Source: DATCJA01 sp963814955
GTDB lineage: Bacteria > Acidobacteriota > Vicinamibacteria > Vicinamibacterales > UBA2999
Reading direction: 5' to 3'
DNA length: 64,000 nucleotides
Assembly (NCBI GenBank): GCA_963814955.1
Contig: CAWFEX010000010.1
Location: 37,749 to 101,748, forward strand
The notes below the pieces were generated by a model, which was given only the letters and a program-made list of their open reading frames with translations, searched no databases and was not told the origin of the DNA. Position numbers and translations under genes: made by a program. Every line of letters starts with the position of its first letter. Position 1 is the stretch's first letter. This document shows positions 35,412 through 43,561 of this stretch, one piece after another.

Positions 35412-35963
35412 GTGACGTACTACGGGGCCGGCGAGTTGGCTGCGAGCTTTCGGCAGGTACGCTCCAACACGATTCAGATTGCCGAGGAGATCCCTGAGGA
35501 CAAGTACGACTTCAGAGCGGCTCCGGACACTCGCAGCGTCGGACAAACGCTTGTCCATATCGCACTGTCGCCGGCATTTCAGCTCCAGGTGCACCGCAAC
35601 CGGATCAGCGATTTGCAGAACGTGAACTTCATCGAACTGGTGGGAGGAATCGCCGCAGAAGAAGCGAAGCCGCGAAACAAGGCCGACATCGTCGCCCTGC
35701 TCAAGTCGGAAGGCGACCTCTTTGCGTCGTATCTCGAAGGGCTCACCGAGACCTTTCTGGCCGAAACGGTGCAGATGCCTCCCGGCGCGCAACCTTCGGC
35801 GAAGACGCGCTTCGAGATGCTGATGTCAACGAAGGAGCACGAGATGCATCACCGCGGGCAGCTGATGCTGCTTCAGCGCATGATCGGCCTGACCCCGCAT
35901 CTCACGAGGCAGATGAAGGAACGGATGGCGCGCCGCGCCGCCGCGGCTCAAGCGGCTCGCTGA
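35412..35963 (+). CDS. DinB-family protein
   Basis: 183 residues from GTG 35412 with GGGAGGCATCA upstream. The four-helix DinB/YfiT bundle is indicated by YGAGELAASFRQVRSNTIQIAEEIPEDKYDFRAAPDTRSVGQTLVHIA (first metal His in LVHIA) and STKEHEMHHRGQLMLLQRMIGLTP (H-x-x-x-H pair). These proteins are often thiol S-transferases or metal-dependent enzymes of unknown substrate. It is co-transcribed with the MBL hydrolase, and its end overlaps the convergent aquaporin gene by 16 bases. Confidence 0.88.
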   Translation: MTYYGAGELAASFRQVRSNTIQIAEEIPEDKYDFRAAPDTRSVGQTLVHIALSPAFQLQVHRNRISDLQNVNFIELVGGIAAEEAKPRNKADIVALLKSEGDLFASYLEGLTETFLAETVQMPPGAQPSAKTRFEMLMSTKEHEMHHRGQLMLLQRMIGLTPHLTRQMKERMARRAAAAQAAR

Positions 35964-36598
35964 GCGGCCGCCGCGGTCTCGGAGTCGGTAAACCGGAAGA
36001 GCATCGCGGCCGCCGCCGCCGCCGCGAAGTTTGCCACCAGGTAAATCCAGACGTTGCTTGCGGCGAATGCGCCGACGAAGGTCATTCCCACGACCACGGC
36101 CGGATTGAACGCCGCTCCCGATACCGGTCCCATCGCATACGCGCCTGCGAGCACCGTAAAGCCAATCGCAAGGCCGTAGAACGAGTTGCCGCTGGTTCCT
36201 CGCGACGTCGCAACGTTCAGCACGACAGTGCAGAGCGCAAACGTGAAAAGAAACTCACCGAGAAGCGCATACGTCGGGTCGACGACGAGAGCTGTGAGCG
36301 TCGGCGCTCCCTTGAAGAACGCGGCCATCCAGGCGCCGGCGACAGCGCCCGCGCATTGCGCGATGATGTAGCCGGCAACATCGGAGGCGGCGGTGGCGCC
36401 GCGCAGGAACAACGCCAGCGTTACCGCCGGATTGTAGTGTGCCCCCGACACATGCCCGCCGGCGAAGACCATCGCCATCAACATGGCCCCGATCGCCAGC
36501 GGGGCCATCGCGCCGGCGTCGTTTGGCGACAGCACCGTGCTGCCGATCGTTACCATCAGGAAGAACGTTCCGACGAACTCCATCAGATATTTGCGCAT
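35948..36598 (-). CDS. MIP-family channel, aquaporin
   Basis: 216 residues from ATG 36598 (MRKYLMEFVGTFFLMVTIGST). Six helices and both channel boxes are visible: GGHVSGAHYNPAVTLALFLRG (first NPA) and GPVSGAAFNPAVVVGMTFVG (second NPA). The residue after the second NPA is Val, where water channels carry Arg in NPAR, so the selectivity filter is unusual. Aquaporins pass water or small neutral solutes. An in-frame upstream start at 36670 adds 24 non-family residues and was not chosen. Confidence 0.9.
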   Translation of the reverse strand: MRKYLMEFVGTFFLMVTIGSTVLSPNDAGAMAPLAIGAMLMAMVFAGGHVSGAHYNPAVTLALFLRGATAASDVAGYIIAQCAGAVAGAWMAAFFKGAPTLTALVVDPTYALLGEFLFTFALCTVVLNVATSRGTSGNSFYGLAIGFTVLAGAYAMGPVSGAAFNPAVVVGMTFVGAFAASNVWIYLVANFAAAAAAAMLFRFTDSETAAAAQRAA

Positions 36599-36711
36599 AG
36601 CGGTCGCTCCGACGAAGTGTAAGCATACCAGTTGACGCGGTTCACTCCCTTGACCGATAGTTCCAAGCACCCGACGCGAACGTTCACCCTGCTGGACAAG
36701 GAGGCATCTCC

Positions 36712-37651
36712 ATGACGAGGTTCATCGTCCTGGCTCTCATAAGCGGCGCTTTTTTCCTGCTGCCTTCGTCGGCTGCCCTCGCGCAGCGACCCGCGGAAGA
36801 AGCCGCGCCTTTTGCGGCCTACCTCGCAACCGGAACCCAGGTGAACGCGAATATCACCTACCTGACCGCCAGCGGCGTGGAGCTGAAGCTCGACGTGTAT
36901 CGCCCCCGCAGTACGTCAGGACCGCTGCCGACGGCGGTGCTGCTCCACGGCGGTGGCTATCGGATTCAATCCACCAAGGAGGCCTTCGCGCTGAATGTGA
37001 TTCCGTGGCTTCAGATGGGGTGGAATGCCATCAATGTGGAGTATCGATCCAGCGGCGTGGCGCTCGCGCCGGCTGCCGTGGAGGACGTCCGCTGCGCGCT
37101 GCGCTGGGTCACTCAGAACGCCAAGCAGTACAACATCGATCCGAATCGCATCGTCATCACCGGTGCGTCGGCCGGCGGTCACCTGGCGTCGATCGGTGGA
37201 ATGATTCCCGAGTCAGCTGGTCTCGATCGCAGGTGCCCTGGCCGCGAACCCATCAAGGTGGCGGCGATCATCAGCTGGTACGGCATATTCGACTACACGA
37301 CGCTCGTGGAGGATCCAACCCGCGACTACGCCGTGTCCTGGATTGGCCCGCAGGCGAATCGGATGGAGGTGGCCAGGCTCGTATCGCCGATGACCTACGT
37401 GCGGGCAGGACTGCCGCCCACGATGCACATCCATGGTGATGCCGACATGACGGTTCCGTACCGACCAGGGAGTGCGCGAGATTGAGGCGCTGAAGAAGGT
37501 TGGGGTCCCTGCGGAGCTGGTCACCATTCCCGGGGGCGGACACGGGAACTTCCCACGCGATCAAGTGCTGCGCGCCTGGACGGCCATAGAGGCGTTCCTC
37601 ACAAAGAACGGGGTGATCAAACCCGCGGCTGCCCAGACCGCCCAGCGTTAG
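36712..37651 (+). CDS. Secreted alpha/beta hydrolase, carboxylesterase-like (one frameshift)
   Basis: ATG 36712 follows AAGGAGGCATCTCC. A signal peptide (FIVLALISGAFFLLPSSAALAQ) precedes the hydrolase: LDVYRPRSTSGPLPTAVLLHGGGYR (HGGG oxyanion hole), VEYRSSGVALAPAAVEDVRCALRWV, NRIVITGASAGGHLAS (nucleophile G-x-S-x-G), MHIHGDADMTVPY (acid Asp). One inserted base near 37465 breaks the frame; the other frame continues QGVREIEALKKVGVPAELVTIPGGGHGNFP (catalytic His) to a stop at 37649-37651. The span of 940 bases confirms a single extra base. Likely an esterase or lipase acting on carbohydrate esters or small esters. Confidence 0.85.
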
Positions 37652-37666
37652 GCCTCACGTCGAAAG

Positions 37667-37692
37667 GCCGGGTCCTCACGGACCCGGCTTCT
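37667..37692 (+). terminator. Hairpin terminator after the hydrolase gene
   Basis: GCCGGGTCC - TCAC - GGACCCGGC followed by TTCT: a perfect 9-bp stem 15 bases after the stop codon. The T tract is weak, so termination strength is uncertain. Confidence 0.5.
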
Positions 37693-37706
37693 CCACCCAC
37701 GCAGGT

Positions 37707-37724
37707 GTCCGGCTTCTGCCGGAC
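37707..37724. repeat. REP-like palindrome, single copy
   Basis: GTCCGGCTTCTGCCGGAC, 7-bp stem and TTCT loop, differing by one loop base from the copies at 9099, 32500 and 55833. It lies in the gap between the hydrolase and the beta-barrel gene. Confidence 0.85.
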
Positions 37725-37851
37725 CTCATCCATTTCCACAGCACGATCACATTCCCGTCGTTGTTCGCCCGACCGCGCGGACACGTTATCCGCATCAGAT
37801 GCACTCGACGACTAACCCCTCAATTGCGGGCCTGGCTCGCAGGAGGCCTAT

Positions 37852-39006
37852 ATGATCCGCAACCCCGTTCGCCTCCTCACTCTCATCGTCGTTCACATAA
37901 CTGCACTCACTTCCGTGGCCGGCGCGCAGACCGGACTGTCACAGGCAGTGTTGCAGCTGCCGTCGAACATCCTCGGCTCGGTCAGAACCGTCGACGGTCG
38001 TTTGTATGGCGGGGCTATCGCCGCGACGATTGCCGACCGGGATGGCGATCCTGGGAACTTCGAACCGAACGACGTCATCAATTTCGCAATCGGCCCGCGC
38101 GGCCAGACGCCGACGCTGCAGTTCACCGGGCCGCAATCCGAATTCGAGCGGTGGGCGAACGATAACGCGAGCGCCCTGCTGGCCGTGCTCTTTCCAGCCG
38201 GCCTCGCTTCGTCGGTGTTAGGTCGGAGCACCGGTGAAATGTACGCACAACAAATGCTGCTCACCACGGCTCTCGACACGGAAGAGGGCCGGCAGACGGG
38301 ACAGGGTGGGCGCGCGGGCGTCGGAGGCCTCATTGAATTCGAATCGCTCCGGCGCGATGGCCGCCGTGCGGGCGATTCAATCTGGGCATGGCAGGGGCTC
38401 TACGCGCTGAACAGAACGGTGTCGCTGCAGGGCCGTTTTGCGCAGCAGCGCGAGGGCGTCACGACGCGCGCGACGACATTCGCCGTCGACTACCACCCCT
38501 TCATCGAAATCGATCGCACCATCAGGTGGCGGGTCGGTGGAACGGCGCGTGGCGGGCTGCTCTACTCTCAATCCGCCGCCATGGACCTCGGCTCATTCGA
38601 GTTCGGCGGCGGAGGCTGGGTCTCGGGATTCAAGGACCTGGGCCGCGTTCGAGTAGGCGGCGGGACGATGCTGCAGGGATCGAAAAGCTATGTTCCGTCG
38701 TTCTTCGACGGCGAAAGCGACAGCCTCGCGTTCCTCGCCACGGCGATCAACGACATGGGAATTCAGTACGACCTCACCTACGGGGCGACGGCTGGCGTCG
38801 ACACCTCGTCCCGCACCGCCGTCATTGTCAAGTACGTCGAGAACCGCGCGTTGTCATCGCGAGATGAACGGCCGGATTCGCGGGTCGTTCTCTCGGGCCT
38901 CTCATACCAGTTGGGCCTCCCCTCTGTGAACTTTGGCTACAAGTTCTACTCATCGTCTGCCGTGCGCGGCCATTCGGTGTTCGCGCAGGGCAACTTCAAC
39001 TGGTAG
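37852..39006 (+). CDS. Putative outer-membrane beta-barrel protein
   Basis: 384 residues from ATG 37852 with AGGAGGCCTAT upstream. A signal peptide (LLTLIVVHITALTSVAGAQ) is followed by a region containing FEPNDVINFAIGPRGQTPTLQF and LLTTALDTEEGRQ, then a series of alternating hydrophobic/polar strands (SLQGRFAQQREGV, FAVDYHPFIEIDRTIRWRVGG, GGLLYSQSAAMDLGSFEFGGGGWVSGF, RVRVGGGTMLQG, YDLTYGATAGVDTS) and a C-terminal strand ending in Trp (GHSVFAQGNFNW), the aromatic end typical of outer-membrane proteins. No named family recognised. The caspase-like gene starts 7 bases later. Confidence 0.65.
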   Translation: MIRNPVRLLTLIVVHITALTSVAGAQTGLSQAVLQLPSNILGSVRTVDGRLYGGAIAATIADRDGDPGNFEPNDVINFAIGPRGQTPTLQFTGPQSEFERWANDNASALLAVLFPAGLASSVLGRSTGEMYAQQMLLTTALDTEEGRQTGQGGRAGVGGLIEFESLRRDGRRAGDSIWAWQGLYALNRTVSLQGRFAQQREGVTTRATTFAVDYHPFIEIDRTIRWRVGGTARGGLLYSQSAAMDLGSFEFGGGGWVSGFKDLGRVRVGGGTMLQGSKSYVPSFFDGESDSLAFLATAINDMGIQYDLTYGATAGVDTSSRTAVIVKYVENRALSSRDERPDSRVVLSGLSYQLGLPSVNFGYKFYSSSAVRGHSVFAQGNFNW

Positions 39007-39013
39007 GCCGGAG

Positions 39014-40426
39014 ATGGCAATGATGCGCTCCCTTCCGGTTCTGGCGGCAGCGGCCCTGCTGCTGTCGCCAATCCCCTCTCACGGACAGGGGCAATTCAGC
39101 ATGAAGGTTTACCTCGGTCCCATGAACGAGCTCGAGGTCGACGCGAGGTACCACGATCCTTCTGACATCGACGAACAGCTCAACGGTACGCGCGTCATCC
39201 CGATCTGGCTGTCGGTTACGAACAGATCGCAGCAGTCAGTGCGGCTGGATTATCAGGATTTGCATCTGGATCTCGGCAGGGGCGCAAGCGATTCTCCCCT
39301 TTTCCCCACGAGAGCCGACGAGGCGAGAGCCACACTGCGGCGCGATGGCCGCTACAACGCATTTCTCAGTTTTCTCTCGAGCCAGGGGAACGACTACCCC
39401 CGCAATCCGTTCTCGAGGACGCTTCGAAACGGCAGCCTTCGGCCTGGCGGGAAGAAGGACGGATACGTCTTCTTCATGCGGCCCGACGGCGTGCCGTTTA
39501 CCGGATTTCTGGCTCTTGGCACCGTTGCATACAAGCCGGCGATGCTTCCGACGAAGACGTTCCAGGTAAAGTCGCCAACCCCCGAGACCCTGGAGTGGCT
39601 CCGTCAGAAGTGGGATGAGATCTTCAGAGGCCCGCCGACATTCAGGAACAGCTACGCCCTGCTCCTCGGTGTGTCCGATTACCGGTACCTCGAAAAGCTC
39701 TCACTGGTGAACAACGACCTCATCAAGATGGAGAAATTCCTTCTGTCGCTCGGCTTCCACGTCGTACGGGTGCAGAACGAGCGATTGACGCTGGCCAACG
39801 TCAAGTCTCCCCAGGAGTTCTTCGCCACGAAGCTCAATCCCGACGATCGGCTGCTCGTGTATTTTTCGGGGCACGGTTTTCATCGTCCCGAGTCCGGCAA
39901 GGAACGGGGTTATCTCGCGCTGATCAATGCGAAGGAGGGCGTGGCAACGCCCGACACGACGATCGCGATGGAGGAATTCGTCGCGTGGACCCGCCGGGTA
40001 CCCGCCAAACACCTGCTCGTGCTGCTGGATTCGTGCTTCAGCGGATATGCGACCGGCGGGTTCGAGGTCAAGTCGCTCGAGACGCGGGGTCCCTCAGAGG
40101 AGCGGGGTAAAGCCGACCCGGCGACGCTGTACCGTCTGTCGACGAAGCCCGGCCGCTATCTGGTCATGGCAGGCAACAAGGATCAAAAGGCGATTGCGGA
40201 CTCGCTGTGGGACGGCGGGTTGTTCACGAACGGCGTCGTACAGGGACTGGGCGGACGGGCTGACGTTCAGCGTGATGGGTTGGTCACGACGCGCGAGTTG
40301 TATCCCTGGCTACGAGAGTATGTGGAACAGGAGGCGTTGAGGTTTGGCAGGATCCTCACGCCGCTGATCAAGGATCTCGACCCGATGGTCAGCGAAGGTG
40401 AGTTCGTATTTACAAAAGGGAAGTAA
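39014..40426 (+). CDS. Secreted caspase-like protein (peptidase C14)
   Basis: 470 residues from ATG 39014. A signal sequence (SLPVLAAAALLLSPIPSHGQ) precedes a beta-rich N-terminal half of unknown fold (VIPIWLSVTNRSQQSVRLDYQDLHLDL). The C-terminal half is a caspase/metacaspase domain: YALLLGVSDYRYLEKLSLVNNDLIKMEKFLLSLGF, LLVYFSGHGFHRP with catalytic His near 287, and LLVLLDSCFSGYATGG with catalytic Cys near 341, followed by YLVMAGNKDQKAIADSLWDGGLFTNGVVQGL. C14 peptidases cleave after basic or acidic residues. The signal sequence places it outside the cytoplasm. It lies between a beta-barrel gene and a membrane-protein gene, all tightly spaced. Confidence 0.8.
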   Translation: MAMMRSLPVLAAAALLLSPIPSHGQGQFSMKVYLGPMNELEVDARYHDPSDIDEQLNGTRVIPIWLSVTNRSQQSVRLDYQDLHLDLGRGASDSPLFPTRADEARATLRRDGRYNAFLSFLSSQGNDYPRNPFSRTLRNGSLRPGGKKDGYVFFMRPDGVPFTGFLALGTVAYKPAMLPTKTFQVKSPTPETLEWLRQKWDEIFRGPPTFRNSYALLLGVSDYRYLEKLSLVNNDLIKMEKFLLSLGFHVVRVQNERLTLANVKSPQEFFATKLNPDDRLLVYFSGHGFHRPESGKERGYLALINAKEGVATPDTTIAMEEFVAWTRRVPAKHLLVLLDSCFSGYATGGFEVKSLETRGPSEERGKADPATLYRLSTKPGRYLVMAGNKDQKAIADSLWDGGLFTNGVVQGLGGRADVQRDGLVTTRELYPWLREYVEQEALRFGRILTPLIKDLDPMVSEGEFVFTKGK

Positions 40427-40443
40427 ATCCCGCGGAGACCATC

Positions 40444-41325
40444 ATGACCGATACTCTCGATCTCATCGTCAAGATTTCGCTCGTCGTCGTGGTGGCCGAC
40501 TTCTTTTATCGAGTGTTCACGAGGCACACCCCCCTGCTTCCGAGAGCGCTCGTGGTGGTCGGGGCGCTGTGCGTGGCCTACGCACTCGCCCCGGCTGCCG
40601 TCCAGACGAAAGATGGCCTGGACGAAACCGCTGCGATTGTCTTCTGTTACCTCTCGATGGTGCTCGGGATGATCGCTCAGTACTTTTACATCCAGGCGGA
40701 ACGCGGCGACCGGACCTTCCAGTTCGACTGGATGACATTCCTGATGCCCATCTTCGCCTCTCCGATTGTCTTCATTCCCCTTCTCACGCTCACCTCGGAA
40801 GTTGCGATGGGCGGTGCCTTTACGAGAGCGAAGCTGATGGTGTACCTCGTCGCGTTCCAGAACGGTTTCTTCTGGAAGGGCTTTTTCGAGCAGCGGCGGA
40901 ACGATACGAAAGCAGCAGCGGCGCGGGAGGTTGCGACCGTACCTGAGTGGTCCTTCCCTATCGTGATTGGCGTCGCGACGTTCACTTTGTGGCGTCGAGC
41001 AACGTCCGGACGATGCGAATCAACGTCGGCGGTTCCACCGCGCTCGTTATCGCCTGGACTGCGTGTCGGGCAGACAGAGGAATCTCGTCTACCTGCACAG
41101 CGCCTACGCGGGAGCAGGCTCCATCCAGTGGAACAGGCGACGATCCTGTTTGTCCCTGAAGGATCCAACAATGATCAAGATCAAGTCGACCAACGCCCAG
41201 ATCCCGAGTCCTCCAAGCGTTACCAACTGCAGGAGGCCCGTTCCAACTTTACCGACGTAGAAACGGTGAACGCCAAACACGCCGAAAAAGAAACACAGGA
41301 GAAGCGCCGCGAGTCGGGACTTTGA
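40444..41325 (+). CDS. Multi-pass membrane protein, C-terminus uncertain
   Basis: ATG 40444, 17 bases after the caspase stop. The first 160 residues have four or five hydrophobic segments (LIVKISLVVVVADFFYRVF, ALVVVGALCVAYALAP, AAIVFCYLSMVLGMIAQYFYI, FLMPIFASPIVFIPLLTLTS, LMVYLVAFQNGFFWKGFFE) and a charged linker (QRRNDTKAAAAREVATVPEW). From about residue 185 the composition changes and the frame runs 222 bases opposite the TM2 gene, so the true protein probably ends earlier, perhaps after a sequence error near 40990. No family recognised. Position suggests it works with the secreted caspase. Confidence 0.55.
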   Translation: MTDTLDLIVKISLVVVVADFFYRVFTRHTPLLPRALVVVGALCVAYALAPAAVQTKDGLDETAAIVFCYLSMVLGMIAQYFYIQAERGDRTFQFDWMTFLMPIFASPIVFIPLLTLTSEVAMGGAFTRAKLMVYLVAFQNGFFWKGFFEQRRNDTKAAAAREVATVPEWSFPIVIGVATFTLWRRATSGRCESTSAVPPRSLSPGLRVGQTEESRLPAQRLRGSRLHPVEQATILFVPEGSNNDQDQVDQRPDPESSKRYQLQEARSNFTDVETVNAKHAEKETQEKRRESGL

Positions 41326-41343
41326 TGAAATATCGGTAGCCAT
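41104..41343 (-). CDS. TM2-domain membrane protein
   Basis: 79 residues from ATG 41343. The sequence SRLAALLLCFFFGVFGVHRFYVGKVGTGLLQLVTLGGLGIWALVDLILIIVGSF is a textbook TM2 domain: two helices joined by a turn with the conserved G-x-H-R-F-Y and the G..G...D pattern. The function of bacterial TM2 proteins is not established. The 3' half overlaps the over-extended frame of the preceding membrane gene. Confidence 0.85.
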   Translation of the reverse strand: MATDISSKSRLAALLLCFFFGVFGVHRFYVGKVGTGLLQLVTLGGLGIWALVDLILIIVGSFRDKQDRRLFHWMEPAPA

Positions 41344-41507
41344 CGCATTCCTTTCTTTCGTTGACCGGCGCAGCTCGCCAAGTATCGGGGACGCTTTTTC
41401 TCCTGCGGTACTCAGTTCTGCGGACCTCGATACTAAACGCTGCGGCGTTTATTGGTACTCAGTGGCACTTCGGAATCGGCTGGTTCTACCTGTGTCGGAG
41501 GCGTTGT

Positions 41508-41687
41508 TTACAAACCTCCCCGATATTTCTTCAGCCTCGGTATCACGATTCCACCGAATCCGACCAGGACGAGAACGGTCGCGGCTATTTCCGCGAGAGG
41601 GCTCCATGTCGGATTCGCCAGCACCACCCATAAGAAGAGGCAAAACGCAGCGAATATCGCGACACCGCTCCACGACACTTGCATCAT
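41508..41687 (-). CDS. Small two-helix membrane protein
   Basis: A 59-residue frame from ATG 41687 (or the second ATG at 41684). It is preceded by an AGGAGGCGGACG ribosome-binding site. The protein has two hydrophobic segments (GVAIFAAFCLFLWVVLA and IAATVLVLVGFGGIVIP) separated by NPTWSPLAE, and a basic end RLKKYRGGL. No family recognised. The strong ribosome-binding site and clean membrane topology support a real gene. Confidence 0.6.
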   Translation of the reverse strand: MMQVSWSGVAIFAAFCLFLWVVLANPTWSPLAEIAATVLVLVGFGGIVIPRLKKYRGGL

Positions 41688-41805
41688 CGTCCGCCTCCTA
41701 ATGTTTCCTCGCAGGGATTATGCACGGTGACTTCGTAGGGGCCGATGCGAATACCGGGAGCGATGGTCATGACTTGATCACGTTCATCGTCACCGCCACC
41801 GCCGA

Positions 41806-42252
41806 TTACTTCTGCTGGCTTCTCTCTCGCGCTCGCTGCCGGCGCTGTTCTTCGATAGTGCTCACATCGCCCGCACCCGGCCCAATCATTTCCTTGCCAT
41901 TTGGCAATACCATCCGGGTGAAGAAGATTCTCGGTGAACCTGTGTGCGTGGGATTTCCCGTGACTGTCAGTTGATCGCCGGCTGACACCGTGGTTTTCGT
42001 CCAGCCAACCCGGGAGAGCGACAGGAGACCTGCCATTTCAACGGTCCATGCGACGTGCTTGCCTCCTGCATTCACCACATCGAGAGTGATCATCGCATGC
42101 GGGTTGATCAGCCTGAACTCGGTGACCACGCCCTTGATGGTGATCGTGCGAGCTTCATCGTAGACGGGTGAGAACGCGTGGTGCCCGACTGCCACTCGGC
42201 TAGAGAGCGCAATGACAACCGTGGCGAGAGCGAGCGCGTAACGATGTGTCAT
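41806..42252 (-). CDS. Secreted DUF6152-like protein
   Basis: 148 residues. A signal peptide (RYALALATVVIALSSRVAVG) is followed by HHAFSPVYDEARTITIKGVVTEFRLINPHAMITLDVV, the conserved start of the DUF6152 family, and an OB-like strand set (VEMAGLLSLSRVGWTKTTVSAGDQLTVTGNPTHTGSPRIFFTRMVLPNG). The paired HH and NPH motifs suggest metal binding, unproven. The ATG overlaps the stop of the lipoprotein gene upstream (ATGA), and such pairs are common in this phylum. Confidence 0.8.
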   Translation of the reverse strand: MTHRYALALATVVIALSSRVAVGHHAFSPVYDEARTITIKGVVTEFRLINPHAMITLDVVNAGGKHVAWTVEMAGLLSLSRVGWTKTTVSAGDQLTVTGNPTHTGSPRIFFTRMVLPNGKEMIGPGAGDVSTIEEQRRQRARERSQQK

Positions 42253-43073
42253 GGCAGGGGGGTCGTGCCTTTGCGAACTTCGTTCGGGACTTCACAATCG
42301 ACATACGGGAAAATCTGTTCGGTCGGCGCCCAGCCCCACGCCTTCTTCACCTGCACCCGCTGCCGCAAGCTCACGGGATCCTCGATCGTGACGACAGCCT
42401 CGAGACGATTTCCATCCGCGGAACGCGTATATCGCTCGACTGCCCGCAACTGATCGCTGTGTTCGAACCAGAAGGTGATGTCGGCGGCCATGCCAGACGT
42501 TTCGATGACGAGAGTATTGCCTTCGTAGCGACCCGTTGAATATCCCATGCGACTGGCGGGCTCGTTCTCAGGGCGCTTTCGGCCGTCCAGATAGACCGTG
42601 CGCCGGGCATCCCATTCCCCGTACCTGATTTCGATGCGGTCGTCGAACTGACGTATTTCCATCTGGTGTGGGGCAAAGATCTGGCGTGCGAAGCCCCAAG
42701 GCTGACAATGCAGAAAGCCCGGATCGTCGGCAGGATCGAGCGGATACGTTTTCAGGGCAGCGTCCGTGAGTCGAGGTCGTATGTACTGTTCGCTCTGATA
42801 CTTTTGCGCCTCGATGTTCAGTTCGTCGAACGGGCGATCGTCGTTGGCCGGATCGTCCAGAAGGGCGTTGAGGTGAGCGATGCCTTCGTCAGTGCATACC
42901 GCAAAACAAAAGACGTCGACTGCGGTGGATGGCGGATCGCTCCACATGCCCTGCAACTCTGGTCGTGGCACGGCGGCCTGGTCCGTCCGCCCACAACCAG
43001 CAATCAGGACCAACGCCACCGCGAACAGCGCAGGCGTTACGCTCCGCGTGGATATCCGTCCAGAGCGTCTCAT
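42249..43073 (-). CDS. Lipoprotein of unknown function, DUF6152-linked
   Basis: 274 residues from ATG 43073. The N-terminus RRSGRISTRSVTPALFAVALVLIAGCG carries a good lipobox (L-I-A-G-C). The body has PELQGMWSDPPSTAVDVFCFAVC, PADDPGFLHCQPWGFARQIFAPHQMEIRQFDDRIEIRYGEWDARRTVYLDGR, and YSTGRYEGNTLVIETSGMAADITFWFEHSDQLRAVERYTRSADGNRLEAVVTIEDPV. This beta-strand pattern recurs in Acidobacteria and Proteobacteria proteins paired with DUF6152; the role is unknown. A longer frame upstream was rejected since it lacks a signal sequence. Confidence 0.7.
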   Translation of the reverse strand: MRRSGRISTRSVTPALFAVALVLIAGCGRTDQAAVPRPELQGMWSDPPSTAVDVFCFAVCTDEGIAHLNALLDDPANDDRPFDELNIEAQKYQSEQYIRPRLTDAALKTYPLDPADDPGFLHCQPWGFARQIFAPHQMEIRQFDDRIEIRYGEWDARRTVYLDGRKRPENEPASRMGYSTGRYEGNTLVIETSGMAADITFWFEHSDQLRAVERYTRSADGNRLEAVVTIEDPVSLRQRVQVKKAWGWAPTEQIFPYVDCEVPNEVRKGTTPLP

Positions 43074-43309
43074 CGGTTCGTAGGAACGATGTGACGTTAT
43101 ACCAGACAGGCGTTCCCATATCCACTTCAATGAGCCTAATCGCCGGCGCGTTTCCCCAGTTACTAGGATGGGTTGGGTGGCTTGGTTTTGGCCCGATCGC
43201 AGTACACAACCCGCCCCGGCGCACCCCCAGATGGACGCGTCTCTGCGACACGTGCACGATTGCAGCGACTTCCCGAGCACACAACCATTCGCCTTCTTCG
43301 GGCCGACTT

Positions 43310-43561
43310 TCAGTCTTTAGCGTCGTTTAGTTGTTCCCACTCCTTTAGCAGTCCGAGCTTTCGCCCGAGTTCCTCAAGGTCAACGTTCGTATGCCGAATG
43401 AAATTCCGCTTTGCGTCAACGATGTAATAGCGCCCCAACTCTTGAAAGCCCCGGGAGCCTTCCCGGCACGTCGCGAGACGCTCGTCGCCGCGAGCCAGCC
43501 ATCTCCTTATGCGCGCCATTAGCGCGCGGTCGCTGACCGGAACTAACTTCCGCTTTGGCAC
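43310..43561 (-). CDS. Small conserved-type hypothetical protein
   Basis: 83 residues from GTG 43561 (MPKRKLVPVSDRALMARIRRWLARGDERLATCREGSRGFQELGRYYIVDAKRNFIRHTNVDLEELGRKLGLL). It is basic with helical ends and a short central strand pair. I do not recognise a named family, though the RYYIVDAxRNxIxxxxVDLExLGRxLGxL pattern looks constrained, as real proteins do. It lies at the edge of the island region. Confidence 0.55.
   Translation of the reverse strand: MPKRKLVPVSDRALMARIRRWLARGDERLATCREGSRGFQELGRYYIVDAKRNFIRHTNVDLEELGRKLGLLKEWEQLNDAKD

Noticed and set aside
41361..41633. Plus-strand frames antisense to the 59-residue membrane protein
   Set aside because: No ribosome-binding site and no plausible topology; the minus-strand small gene with AGGAGG explains the region better.
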